Below, piece after piece: positions 16,549 to 24,678 of a stretch of DNA of 64,000 bases. Every line of letters begins with the position of its first letter. The stretch's first letter is position 1. The notes under the pieces are model-generated. The model had not been told where the DNA came from and made no database searches. It saw only the letters and a program-made list of their open reading frames with translations. Source of the DNA: Gammaproteobacteria bacterium (GTDB taxonomy: Bacteria > Pseudomonadota > Gammaproteobacteria > Pseudomonadales > Azotimanducaceae). Made by a program: the position numbers and the translations under genes. The stretch spans positions 1 to 64,000 of the forward strand of contig JAUILI010000001.1 of the NCBI GenBank assembly GCA_030433075.1, read 5' to 3'.

Positions 16549-17945
16549 GCACCGCCGAACACCCAAAGCAGGACATTGCCCGGGCCCGGGTGCGTCCCCG
16601 GGGCGCCCTGGAGCTGCTCTCCCAGTTTGAAGCGGATCTGGTCAAACGCTTTGAAGAGGGAGAAACGCGGGAGCTCTTCCGCCGCTGCTGCCTCGCGGTG
16701 CTGAACAGCGGCAACGACAGCGACGACGCCGCCGCCCTCTTTGAACGCTACGCGGACTTTCGCGCTGAGGTCCTCCAAAGCCCCCGGGGCGTTCAGCTGG
16801 AGCTGTTCCAAGCACCGGCCCGGGCCTTCGTGGATGGCCGCATGGTAGAGGGGGTTAAGGAGCTACTCTTTGCTGTACTCCGGGACGTGGTCTATTTTGC
16901 GAAAACCCTCTCGGACACGGACACCTTCGACCTCTCCAGCAGCGCCGGCATCACCGATGCGGTCTTCCACGCCCTGCGCCATGCCAATGTCTTCCAGGCG
17001 CCATCGAAAACCAATCTCGCCGTGTGCTGGGGTGGCCATTCCATTCCCCGGGCGGAATACGACTACAGCAAGCTCGTGGGCTACGAACTGGGGCTTCGCG
17101 GCCTCGACGTCTGCACGGGCTGCGGCCCCGGGGCCATGAAGGGCCCCATGAAGGGGGCTGCCGTCGGCCACGCCAAGCAGCGGAACAGCGAGGGCCGTTA
17201 CCTGGGCTTCACGGAACCGGGCATCATCGCTGCCGAGCCTCCAAACGCCTTGGTGAATTGCCTCACCATCCTGCCGGATATCGAAAAGCGCTTGGAAGCC
17301 TTCGTGCGCGCAGCCCACTGCATCATCGTTTTCCCCGGCGGGCCAGGGACCGCGGAGGAGGTGCTCTATCTCCTGGGCATCCTCATGCATCCAGAGAACG
17401 CCGCCAATCCTTTGCCCCTCATTCTCACCGGGCCGGAAAGTTCCGCGGCCTGGTTTGAGGCGCTGGAAGCGCTCCTGCTCACGGCCTTTGGTCCCGCGGT
17501 GCGGGACTACTACAGGATCATCATCGACGATCCGGAAGCGGTAGCCCGGGCAGCTAAGGACGGCATGAAGGCCGTGCGCCGGGCACGCCTGAGCAGCGGC
17601 GACGCGTTCTACTTCAACTGGACCCTGCACATCCCCCCGGCCCTCCAGCAGCCCTTCAGCCCCACCCATGAAGCCATGGCGGAGCTACGCCTGACCGATG
17701 ACGCCGAGCCCCATGCCCTGGCCGCAGACCTCCGCCGAGCCTTTTCCGGCATTGTGGCGGGGAACGTGAAGGAGCCCGGGGTGCGGGCCGTACAGCGCCA
17801 GGGCCCCTTCCTTATCCACGCGGAAGCCCGGCTGAAGGCGCCCCTCGATGCGCTCCTCCAGCACTTTGTGGCCGCAGGACGCATGAAGCTGAAGGGCACC
17901 TATACCCCCTGCTATCGCCTGAGCGAGCGCGGTGCCGCAGCCTGA
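16545..17945 (+). CDS. ppnN: Pyrimidine/purine nucleotide 5'-monophosphate nucleosidase PpnN
   Basis: Cytoplasmic LOG-family enzyme that hydrolyses nucleoside monophosphates to base and ribose-5-phosphate and is regulated by (p)ppGpp in E. coli. The 466-residue product matches PpnN/YgdH length. It has an N-terminal helical domain, the Rossmann-like LOG core with CWGGHSIPRAEYDYS, GCGPGAMKGPMKGA and FPGGPGTAEEVLYLLG, and a C-terminal extension. It starts at GTG in a GTGA overlap with the DsbA-like gene. Confidence 0.93.
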   Translation: MSTAEHPKQDIARARVRPRGALELLSQFEADLVKRFEEGETRELFRRCCLAVLNSGNDSDDAAALFERYADFRAEVLQSPRGVQLELFQAPARAFVDGRMVEGVKELLFAVLRDVVYFAKTLSDTDTFDLSSSAGITDAVFHALRHANVFQAPSKTNLAVCWGGHSIPRAEYDYSKLVGYELGLRGLDVCTGCGPGAMKGPMKGAAVGHAKQRNSEGRYLGFTEPGIIAAEPPNALVNCLTILPDIEKRLEAFVRAAHCIIVFPGGPGTAEEVLYLLGILMHPENAANPLPLILTGPESSAAWFEALEALLLTAFGPAVRDYYRIIIDDPEAVARAAKDGMKAVRRARLSSGDAFYFNWTLHIPPALQQPFSPTHEAMAELRLTDDAEPHALAADLRRAFSGIVAGNVKEPGVRAVQRQGPFLIHAEARLKAPLDALLQHFVAAGRMKLKGTYTPCYRLSERGAAA

Positions 17946-18483
17946 GCCCCGCCCCGCACCGGCCCTTGCAGCGGCCGTTGAGGGGGCCGTAGCCGCCTTT
18001 CTCAGCAAAATTCAACCAGCCCTTGCGGCGCAGGGGGCCGCGCCCCTTCCAGCGCCGGCGCTGCGCTTCTTCACCCATCGGCTTGATGCGGGGCGCGCGC
18101 TGGCGCCCCCCACCCCCGGCGCCCCCGGCGTGTTGGAACTGAACCTGGTTTACCTCGAACGGGAACCCTGGGAGAGCAGCCGCGCCACCATCGGTCATGA
18201 GCTCGCTCACCTCGTTGTGTTCCACCTCCACCCTCGCCGCCGCATGCCCCCCCACGGCGCCCTATGGCAACGCATCATGCGCGACTGGTTCGATCTGCCT
18301 CCGGAGCGCACCCACCGCTTCTCCAGCGACGGCCTCTCGGTGCGCCGCCAGCGCCGCTGGCCCTATCGCTGCGCCTGCCAGGACCACGCCCTCTCCACCG
18401 TTCGCCATCGCCGGGCCGAGCGCGGCGTCGTCTATCGCTGCCGCCACTGCGGGGAACGGCTCCGCTTCGCCGGCGACAGCTAG
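17932..18483 (+). CDS. SprT-like zinc metallopeptidase-domain protein
   Basis: Protein of 183 residues with the HEXXH-type zinc motif in TIGHELAHLVVFH and a third candidate ligand in the following PPHGALWQRIM segment, the arrangement of SprT/Spartan domains. The C-terminus has a zinc-ribbon pattern (CAC...CRHC). Spartan relatives act on DNA-protein crosslinks; bacterial SprT function is poorly known. The GTG start lies within the end of ppnN (14-base overlap), indicating coupling. Confidence 0.82.
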   Translation: MPQPEPRPAPALAAAVEGAVAAFLSKIQPALAAQGAAPLPAPALRFFTHRLDAGRALAPPTPGAPGVLELNLVYLEREPWESSRATIGHELAHLVVFHLHPRRRMPPHGALWQRIMRDWFDLPPERTHRFSSDGLSVRRQRRWPYRCACQDHALSTVRHRRAERGVVYRCRHCGERLRFAGDS

Positions 18484-18576
18484 GCCTGCGGGCGCGCCCT
18501 TTAGGTTGGCCGCCCGGGACCGGTTCGGTAAGCTTCCCCGCGCCCCACGGGTGGGAATGGCAACGCAGGAGTCACC

Positions 18577-19752
18577 ATGGATATTGAGCTTTCAAAGGCC
18601 GATCTCGAGTTTCGGGAAGAGGTCACGGCGTTTCTCGATGGAAATGCCTACAAGCCCGGCGAGGATTACGCCGCCTGGCGCCTAAACTGGTTTAAGGCCG
18701 CTGCAGAAAAGGGCGGCTGGGATGTTCCCAAGTGGCCCGCCGCCTTCGGGGGTCCGGGCTGGACGCCCACCCAGCACTATATCTGGGAGCAGGAAACGGC
18801 CACGCGGAACCTGCCCTGGGATCTGCCCTTCGGCGTCGGAATGGTGGCCCCCATCATCATGACCTACGGCAACGCTGAGCAGCAGGCGCGCTTCCTTCCC
18901 GACATCCGGGCCCGCACGGTCAACTGGTGCCAGGGCTACTCCGAGCCCGGCGCAGGCTCCGACCTTGCCGCCCTCAAGACCAAAGCCGAGCTTTCGGAAG
19001 ACGGCACCCACTATGTGGTCAACGGCTCCAAAATCTGGACCACCATGGCCCACATCGCGGACTGGATCTTCTGCCTCACCCGCACCTCGAGCGAAGGCAA
19101 GAAGCAGGAGGGCATCACCTTCCTGCTCTTCCCCATGAAGCAGGACGGAGTGGAAGTGAAGCCCATCATCACCCTCGGCGGCAGCCATACGGTGAACACC
19201 GTGCACTTCACGGACGTGAAGGTGCCCGTGGAAAATCGCATCGGGGAAGAAGGCAAGGGCTGGACCTACGCCAAGGGCCTTTTGGCTCACGAGCGTACGG
19301 GCCTCGCCGGCGTCAGCCGCTCCCTCGTGGCCCTGGAAAAGCTTCGGCGCCAGGCCGGCAAGGTGAAGCGGGGCAACGGCTCCCTTCTGGACGACCCCAG
19401 CTTCAAGAGCAAGCTGGCGCGGCTCGAGATTGACCTGAAGGCTCTGGAATACACGGAGCTCCGCTCCCTCGCCCGGGCCGCCGCCGGCGCCCAGCCCGGA
19501 CCCGAGTCCTCCATCATGAAGCTGAAGGGCACGGAAATTCAGCAGCGCATTGCCCTTCTGACTACGGAAGCGGCCGGCCCCTTTGCCGCCCCCTGGGGCG
19601 GCGCAAGCGTCGGCCCCAGCTTCGCCTCCGGCGGTACCCAGAGCTACCTCGGCAGCCGCGCCTACACCATCTACGGTGGGGCCAGCGAAGTGCAGAAGGA
19701 CATCATTGCCAAAAACGTTCTTGGCCTGAAGGCCAAGGGCAAAGCCAGCTAA
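18577..19752 (+). CDS. Acyl-CoA dehydrogenase, PimC-like large subunit
   Basis: FAD enzyme of 391 residues introducing an alpha-beta double bond in an acyl-CoA. It shows WPAAFGGPGWTPTQHYIWEQE, CQGYSEPGAGSDLAAL (FAD/substrate loop), NGSKIWTTMAHIADW and the C-terminal YGGASEVQKDIIAKNVLGL. The position before GGA that holds the catalytic Glu in MCAD-type enzymes is occupied by Tyr-Gly, so the base must lie elsewhere, as in paired steroid and pimeloyl-CoA dehydrogenases. It sits ten bases before a second, smaller acyl-CoA dehydrogenase, so a heteromer is likely. Confidence 0.88.
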   Translation: MDIELSKADLEFREEVTAFLDGNAYKPGEDYAAWRLNWFKAAAEKGGWDVPKWPAAFGGPGWTPTQHYIWEQETATRNLPWDLPFGVGMVAPIIMTYGNAEQQARFLPDIRARTVNWCQGYSEPGAGSDLAALKTKAELSEDGTHYVVNGSKIWTTMAHIADWIFCLTRTSSEGKKQEGITFLLFPMKQDGVEVKPIITLGGSHTVNTVHFTDVKVPVENRIGEEGKGWTYAKGLLAHERTGLAGVSRSLVALEKLRRQAGKVKRGNGSLLDDPSFKSKLARLEIDLKALEYTELRSLARAAAGAQPGPESSIMKLKGTEIQQRIALLTTEAAGPFAAPWGGASVGPSFASGGTQSYLGSRAYTIYGGASEVQKDIIAKNVLGLKAKGKAS

Positions 19753-19762
19753 GGAGGCTGCG

Positions 19763-20887
19763 GTGAATTTTGAGCTATCGGAAGAACAGCAGCTCCTTCA
19801 GGACTCCGTGGCCCGCTTCGTCGCGGATCACTACAGCTTGGAAGCGCGGCGCAAGCTTGCGGACAGCACGCTCGGCTACAGCGAGGACCACTGGAAGCAG
19901 TTTGCGGAACTCGGCTGGCTGGCCCTCCCCTTCAGCGAAGAGGACGGTGGCCTTGGGGGCACGATCATTGACGCCATGGTGGTCATGGAGCAATTCGGTA
20001 AGGGCCTCATCCTCGAGCCCTACTTTGCCACCGTGATCCTCGGCGGCGGGGTGCTAAAGCGCCTCCCGCCTAGCGAAAGCCGAACTGCGCGCATCAATGC
20101 CGTGATGGAAGGGCATATGAAGCTCGCCCTCGCCACCACGGAGCTCCAGTCGCGCTGGGATCTGCACGACGTGGTGAGCACGGCGACGGCGGACGGCGAT
20201 GGCTTCGTGCTGAACGGCACCAAGTCCGTGGTGCTCCACGGGGCCAGCGCGGATGGGATCATCGTTTCCCTCCGCACCCAGGGCGGCCAGTTCGACAAGG
20301 ATGGTATCAGCCTGTTCTGGGTCGATCCGAAGGCCGAAGGGGTCTCCCTGAAGGCCTACCCCACGGTGGACGGGCTTCGGGCTGCCGAGCTGACCCTGGA
20401 GAAGGTCTCCGTGCCCAGCGATGCGCTGCTGGGTCCGCTCCACGGCGGCTACGAGATCCTCGATGCCGTGGCCCAGGAGGCGACCCTCGCCCTTTCCGCG
20501 GAAGGCCTCGGAGCCATGGAACGTCTTTATAAGGACACGGTCGAGTACACGCAAAACCGGGAGCAGTTCGACCACCCCCTCTCGGATTTCCAGACGCTCC
20601 AGCACCGCATGGTGGAGATGTTCATGGAGTACGAGCAGTGCAAGTCCCTGCTCTACCGCGCCACCCTGGAGTTCGCCCAGGACGGCATGGACGCCAGCAA
20701 GTCCGTCTCCGCCTGTAAGCATCTTGTGGGCGTGGCGGGCCGCTTCATCGGCGAAAATGCCGTGCAGCTCCATGGCGGCATGGGAGTCACGGAGGAGCTG
20801 GCCATTGGCCACTACTTCAAGCGCCTCTTTGTCATTGACACCCAGTTCGGCAACGCCGACTACCACCTCGAGCGCTACGCCGCCTGA
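19763..20887 (+). CDS. Acyl-CoA dehydrogenase, PimD-like small subunit
   Basis: Second acyl-CoA dehydrogenase of 374 residues. It begins MNFELSEEQQLLQDSVARF and has GLGGTIIDAMVVMEQFGKGL and QLHGGMGVTEELAIGHYFKRL near the C-terminus. Like other small subunits of heteromeric dehydrogenases it lacks the usual serine-rich substrate loop (only LATTELQSRWD is present). The start is GTG with AGGAGG six bases upstream. It pairs with the preceding gene; together they resemble PimC/PimD or the FadE-type steroid side-chain dehydrogenases. Confidence 0.87.
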   Translation: MNFELSEEQQLLQDSVARFVADHYSLEARRKLADSTLGYSEDHWKQFAELGWLALPFSEEDGGLGGTIIDAMVVMEQFGKGLILEPYFATVILGGGVLKRLPPSESRTARINAVMEGHMKLALATTELQSRWDLHDVVSTATADGDGFVLNGTKSVVLHGASADGIIVSLRTQGGQFDKDGISLFWVDPKAEGVSLKAYPTVDGLRAAELTLEKVSVPSDALLGPLHGGYEILDAVAQEATLALSAEGLGAMERLYKDTVEYTQNREQFDHPLSDFQTLQHRMVEMFMEYEQCKSLLYRATLEFAQDGMDASKSVSACKHLVGVAGRFIGENAVQLHGGMGVTEELAIGHYFKRLFVIDTQFGNADYHLERYAA

Positions 20888-20904
20888 GTCGAGGCCATCA
20901 GGAG

Positions 20905-20934
20905 AAGGGGGAAGGCACCGCCTCCCCCTTGTTT
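20905..20934 (+). terminator. Probable intrinsic terminator after the acyl-CoA dehydrogenase pair
   Basis: AAGGGGG (20905-20911) pairs with CCCCCTT (20924-20930), extended by AGG/CCT with one bulge, followed by a short T run. The weak T tract lowers confidence. Confidence 0.6.
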
Positions 20935-21048
20935 AATCGTTGGCACCCTACTCCTTTCACCCCAACGGACCTGCTTCTGGGCCCTCTTTTTTATGCCCGC
21001 CACCTGGCTTTGGTCCCATAAAATATACCCCAAGGTTATTAAAAGTCG

Positions 21049-21071
21049 TTTTGTAAATTTTCCTTACAAAA
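21049..21071. promoter_or_regulatory. Perfect dyad, candidate operator
   Basis: TTTTGTAA (21049-21056) and TTACAAAA (21064-21071) are perfect inverted repeats with a 7-base spacer, suitable for a dimeric regulator on one DNA face. The binding protein is unknown. Confidence 0.5.
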
Positions 21072-21103
21072 GCAGCATTGTTCTTTACCGACGCTATCGA
21101 TTC

Positions 21104-21116
21104 AATGAGAACCATT
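21104..21116. promoter_or_regulatory. Fur-box-like element
   Basis: AATGAGAACCATT matches 11 of 13 positions of the core of the classical Fur box (AATGATAATCATT). It lies about 25 bases before the first start codon of the curli-like operon, a position where a repressor would block transcription. Assignment is by sequence likeness only. Confidence 0.4.
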
Positions 21117-21141
21117 AGGGAAGCGTCCACGGGAGGGATGC

Positions 21142-21651
21142 TTGCGTCGGCAGCTGTGGATGACCACCGTCACCGGAATCCTGCTTGGGATCCTTGGCGG
21201 CTGCGCTTCCGTAGACCAGACGGTCCGCGGCGGTGTGCTTTCGTCCGCCCAAGGTCGGCCCCTCGAGGTCTCCATCTCCGACCCCCTGCTCGAGCGCGCC
21301 CGGGGCTGGGTTCAGTGGACCGCTCAGCCCGATCCCCTCGGCGCCCATCACGCGCTCCGCATTCGTCTTCGCTATTCCGGGGCTTACCGTCTCTATACCA
21401 AGGCGCGCACGGAGGACGGAGCGGCCCTGGAATCGTTCAACATCGAACGCAAAACCCGCCGCTGCAGCGACGACCTTCTCATCCCCAACTGCCAGTTTGA
21501 GGAGTACCTGCACGTCAGCCTACCCTCCGCGGTGCTTCAAAACGCAGCAACCGCAGGGCTTCGCCTTCGCCTGAGCTCCGCTGTGGGCGTCACCAGCGAA
21601 CTGGCCGTCCCCGGGGCCTACCTGGCGCCCCTACTGGCGGTGACGCCATGA
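21142..21651 (+). CDS. Unknown lipoprotein heading the curli-like operon
   Basis: 169-residue protein that I do not recognise. The N-terminus MRRQLWMTTVTGILLGILGGC is a lipoprotein signal with lipobox GGC (lipidated Cys about 21). The TTG start is chosen because GGGAGGG lies four bases upstream and it supplies the two arginines of the signal. The mature part looks beta-rich and has two cysteines (RRCSDD and IPNC) that could form a disulfide. It does not resemble CsgE. Its stop overlaps the next gene by four bases. A role as an outer-membrane accessory or periplasmic chaperone of fibre secretion is inferred only from position. Confidence 0.75.
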   Translation: MRRQLWMTTVTGILLGILGGCASVDQTVRGGVLSSAQGRPLEVSISDPLLERARGWVQWTAQPDPLGAHHALRIRLRYSGAYRLYTKARTEDGAALESFNIERKTRRCSDDLLIPNCQFEEYLHVSLPSAVLQNAATAGLRLRLSSAVGVTSELAVPGAYLAPLLAVTP

Positions 21652-22427
21652 TGGGCAGGGTGCGGACGCGCGCGCTAAGCCTCGGGCTGCTGACCCTCGC
21701 GGCCGCCCCCAGCTGGGGCGACAACAACGTGGTAAATCTGCGGCAAGTAGACACCGGCGGGGGGGGAAGCCTCCACATTACCCAGCTGGGTCAGGGAAAT
21801 GCCCTTACCGGCCCCTCGAGCCTCAGCACCGTAACCTTTGACACGGTTTACGGGCTCCACAGCTATGCGCCCATCGTCAACTCCGGCGCCCTCTTTACAC
21901 GCTCCGGGCAGGTCGCTGCGGACTTCGGCAGCGACGGGACCCTCTTTGTGGAGCAAGAAGGGAACGACAACCGTATCGCACTGACTGGCGCGGCCGCGGG
22001 ACAAAACGTTGCCATGCTCATGTTCGGCGATCGCAACGCCGTAGAACTGCTCCCCTCCAGCAGCAACCCAGATCACTACTCCGTGACCTTCGCCGCGGAA
22101 GGAGACGACAACAAGGCGCGCCTGCGACCCCAGCCCGGGAGCACCATCGCTCTGGAGATCGTCGGAAACCGCAACGAATTCATTCTGAATCAAACCGCCG
22201 GCGCCGTGGACTCGAGCATCGCCATCGAAAGCTTCGGCGATGAGCACGCGGCCCGGGTCCTTCAGTACGACCCCAGCTCACAGATCACCCTCACCTTCCT
22301 TGGGGACGGCGTCGGGCCCATCGAGCTTAAGCAGTATGGCGGGAATATCACCATGACCTTCGAAAGCACCGTGAGCTACGGCGGGGCGGCCCCGGGCGCC
22401 CCCTTTACCCTCGTGGTGCCGGAATAG
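21648..22427 (+). CDS. Curlin-repeat-like fibre subunit 1
   Basis: Exported 259-residue protein. After a signal peptide ending near PSWG it carries degenerate curlin-type repeats with the core G-x-x-N: LGQGN, EGNDN, FGDRN, EGDDN and VGNRN, plus weaker FGDEH and LGDG. These sit in alternating beta-strand patterns such as LHITQLGQGNALT and LFVEQEGNDNRIAL. True curlin repeats are S-x5-Q-x-G-x-x-N-x-A-x3-Q; here most flanking Ser and Gln are lost. Encoded between the lipoprotein and CsgF, overlapping the former by four bases. Could be a nucleator or a major subunit. Confidence 0.78.
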   Translation: MMGRVRTRALSLGLLTLAAAPSWGDNNVVNLRQVDTGGGGSLHITQLGQGNALTGPSSLSTVTFDTVYGLHSYAPIVNSGALFTRSGQVAADFGSDGTLFVEQEGNDNRIALTGAAAGQNVAMLMFGDRNAVELLPSSSNPDHYSVTFAAEGDDNKARLRPQPGSTIALEIVGNRNEFILNQTAGAVDSSIAIESFGDEHAARVLQYDPSSQITLTFLGDGVGPIELKQYGGNITMTFESTVSYGGAAPGAPFTLVVPE

Positions 22428-22438
22428 GAGTGCATTCC

Positions 22439-22900
22439 ATGACTCGACACCCACAGCGCATCGCTACCCTCGGCACCTTCGGCATGCTGCTTGCCCTGGC
22501 CCTACCCGTGCAGGCCGATTCGCTGGTCTTTGGCTTTCAAAACCCAGCGTTTTCCGGGGTGGGCTATAGCGCACACGTGCTGACCATCGAGAATCAGGAA
22601 CGCACCCGCAAGCAGGCGCGCGAAGATGCCCTGGAAGCCGATCAGCTGGCCGCAGAGCGGGAAGCGGAGAATACGGTGGAGGCACGATTCCTTCGCAACC
22701 TCGAATCCCGTGTCTACTCCCAGCTGAGCCGCCAGCTGGTGGATAACCTCTTCGGCGAAAACCCCTCGAGCTCCGGGTCTTTCCAGCTGCTGGACTCCAC
22801 CATCTCCTTCGAGGATACGGGGGGCGAGGTTCGCCTCGTCATAGAAGGCCCGGAGGGCACAACGGAACTCACCATCCCCACCGAGGCCTTTCTGTTTTAG
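22439..22900 (+). CDS. csgF: CsgF-like curli assembly protein
   Basis: Exported 153-residue protein resembling CsgF, which in E. coli binds CsgG and couples secretion to nucleation at the cell surface. Signal peptide ends near VQA; the mature start SLVFGFQNPAFSGVGY matches the CsgF N-terminal segment that inserts into the CsgG channel (F-x-N-P-x-F). The start ATG has AGGAG eight bases upstream; a GTG nine bases earlier is less likely. The next gene, csgG, follows without a gap. C-terminal half is beta-rich. Confidence 0.88.
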   Translation: MTRHPQRIATLGTFGMLLALALPVQADSLVFGFQNPAFSGVGYSAHVLTIENQERTRKQAREDALEADQLAAEREAENTVEARFLRNLESRVYSQLSRQLVDNLFGENPSSSGSFQLLDSTISFEDTGGEVRLVIEGPEGTTELTIPTEAFLF

Positions 22901-23737
22901 ATGATGAACACCCAGGGGAGCACAAGGGCATGGGCACAGCGCCTCGCCATGATTGGATTCAGCTGCCTGCTTACGCTTGCCGGCTGCGCCTCCGTGCCCG
23001 CGCCCAAGGATCCCCCGGAAGTGGATCAGCGCGTACTGCCGCGCCTCTCCCTGCTACCCCCCTTCGAAGAGCCGGTGGTGGTGGCGGTTTACGAGTTTCT
23101 CGACCGCACGGGACAGCGCTCCTCCGGAGACAGCCAATTGGGAACGAGCTTCTCCACGGCCATTGGTCAGGGCAGCGACACCTATCTGCTCCGGGCGCTG
23201 AAGCGGGCCTGCCGGGGCCAGTGCTTCGTGCCCGTGGAACGGATTGGGCTGGATCACCTCTTGAAGGAACGGCAGCTCATTCGCTCCACTCAGCAGGAAT
23301 TTGGGCAGGATCCAAACCTGCCGGCCCTGCTCTTTGCGGGGGTGATCATCGAAGGGGCGGTCATCGCCTACGAATCCAATCTCCGCAGCGGTGGTGCCGG
23401 GGCACGGTACCTGGGCGTCGGGGTTTCTACCGAATACCGAACGGACCGGGTCAGCGTTGCGCTGCGCCTCATCAGTACGAAGACCGGGGAAGTGCTGATT
23501 ACCACGGAAACAAGCGCCACCATTTTCAGCTACCAGGTGAGCAGCAATCTGTTCCGCTTTATCGAGCAAAACGAAAACCTCTTGGAGGCAGAGACCGGCA
23601 TGGCCTCTAACGAATCACCCAACATCGCCGTACGCCGGGCCGTGGAGCTCGCCGTGATCGATATCGTCGAAGAAGGCTTCGACCGATCGCTCTGGGCGGC
23701 ACGACGGACACCGGCCAGCGGGGGGGCATCCAAATGA
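22901..23737 (+). CDS. csgG: CsgG curli secretion channel lipoprotein
   Basis: Outer-membrane nonameric channel for curlin export. The 278-residue length equals E. coli CsgG. Lipobox LAGC places the lipidated Cys about residue 29. Family segments include VVVAVYEFLDRTGQ, SFSTAIGQGSDTYLLRALK, FVPVERIGLDHLLKERQLI, GGAGARYLGVGVSTEYRTD and TSATIFSYQVSSNLFRFIE. The likeness to the E. coli protein is high throughout, so a working channel is expected. It follows csgF immediately and precedes two more curlin-like genes. Confidence 0.96.
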   Translation: MMNTQGSTRAWAQRLAMIGFSCLLTLAGCASVPAPKDPPEVDQRVLPRLSLLPPFEEPVVVAVYEFLDRTGQRSSGDSQLGTSFSTAIGQGSDTYLLRALKRACRGQCFVPVERIGLDHLLKERQLIRSTQQEFGQDPNLPALLFAGVIIEGAVIAYESNLRSGGAGARYLGVGVSTEYRTDRVSVALRLISTKTGEVLITTETSATIFSYQVSSNLFRFIEQNENLLEAETGMASNESPNIAVRRAVELAVIDIVEEGFDRSLWAARRTPASGGASK

Positions 23738-23772
23738 TTATCCATAGCGAACCTCAGGGAAGGAGATCGCGC

Positions 23773-24678
23773 ATGCTATCGCTTCGAATTGGCGCCATTT
23801 TGGTGCTCACGGGCATGGGCGCCGCCCAGGCCGCCGACAACAACGTGATTGATTTGAGCATCGATAACAGCTCCAGCACCCAGAGCGAAACCACATCGGT
23901 GTATATCAATCAGCAGGGCTCGGGGAACATCATCGGAAACGATGGTCGTTACGGTGCCTACGACAGCGCTAACAGCTCGAACACGGCCCTGTCTGCAGAT
24001 AACACCATCAGCTTTACCCTGACCCTGCAGCAGGCGACCTTCGCCACGGCCAGCCTGGGGGCGGATCTCACCTTCGGGGCGACCACCACGACCCCCACCA
24101 CGGGGGGCGCGACGCTCGCCAGTACCGACACCCGGGCCACGATTTTCGGAGTGAATCAACAGTTCGAGCTCCAGCAAGTTGGAGACGGGAACTTTCTCTC
24201 CCTAAGCGAAAGCGGTGAAAACGTTGATTTCTCCTACGTGGCCACAGGTGACAATAACGTCACGGAGATCGATCTGGGGCAAAAAGATGCCTCGCCTCAA
24301 AGCAATATCGATCTCGCCGCAGCCTTCTCCGGGGATAGCAACACCTTCGATATCAACCTGGGCGCGGCCAGCAATTCCGCGGTGGATGGCGCCACGGTGG
24401 AGCTCAACGTGCTGGGTAGTCGAAACCTTGGCTTCGTCGATATCACAGGCGATAGCAACACGGCTTACGTCGATCTGGTGGGTAACGACAACGAATTTGC
24501 CCTTATCCAAAGCGGCGGCTCGAACCTCTTCGATGGGCTCTTAGACATCGACGACAGCCAAGTACTGATTGAACAGACGAGCGATAACAACAGCATCACC
24601 CTAGATCTAAAGGGCGCGGACCAGGTCATTAATATCCACCAGGGCGGGGCGGCCTCCAGCCTTGTGCCGTCGACCTAA
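23773..24678 (+). CDS. Curlin-repeat-like fibre subunit 2
   Basis: Exported 301-residue protein with signal peptide ending AAQA. It has about eight G-x-x-N repeat cores (QGSGN, VGDGN, SGDSN, LGSRN, TGDSN, VGNDN, SGGSN, and TGDNN) spaced about 20-25 residues in the C-terminal half, rich in Asp and Asn, with a Thr-rich insertion in the N-terminal third. The first repeat VYINQQGSGN is closest to true curlin. The ATG at 23773 has AGGAG seven bases upstream; an in-frame ATG at 23734 overlapping csgG would give a poor signal peptide. Likely acidic, secreted through CsgG. Confidence 0.8.
   Translation: MLSLRIGAILVLTGMGAAQAADNNVIDLSIDNSSSTQSETTSVYINQQGSGNIIGNDGRYGAYDSANSSNTALSADNTISFTLTLQQATFATASLGADLTFGATTTTPTTGGATLASTDTRATIFGVNQQFELQQVGDGNFLSLSESGENVDFSYVATGDNNVTEIDLGQKDASPQSNIDLAAAFSGDSNTFDINLGAASNSAVDGATVELNVLGSRNLGFVDITGDSNTAYVDLVGNDNEFALIQSGGSNLFDGLLDIDDSQVLIEQTSDNNSITLDLKGADQVINIHQGGAASSLVPST

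Larger units (their letters stand above)
20941..21137 (+). promoter_or_regulatory. AT-rich upstream region of the curli-like operon
   Basis: About 200 bases without a gene and far richer in A and T than the rest of the window, between a terminator and the first gene of the curli-like operon. It contains a perfect dyad (21049-21071), a Fur-box-like element (21104-21116) and a ribosome binding site GGGAGGG at 21131-21137. A plausible -10 element is TATACC near 21025, but I cannot fix a promoter with confidence. Confidence 0.55.
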
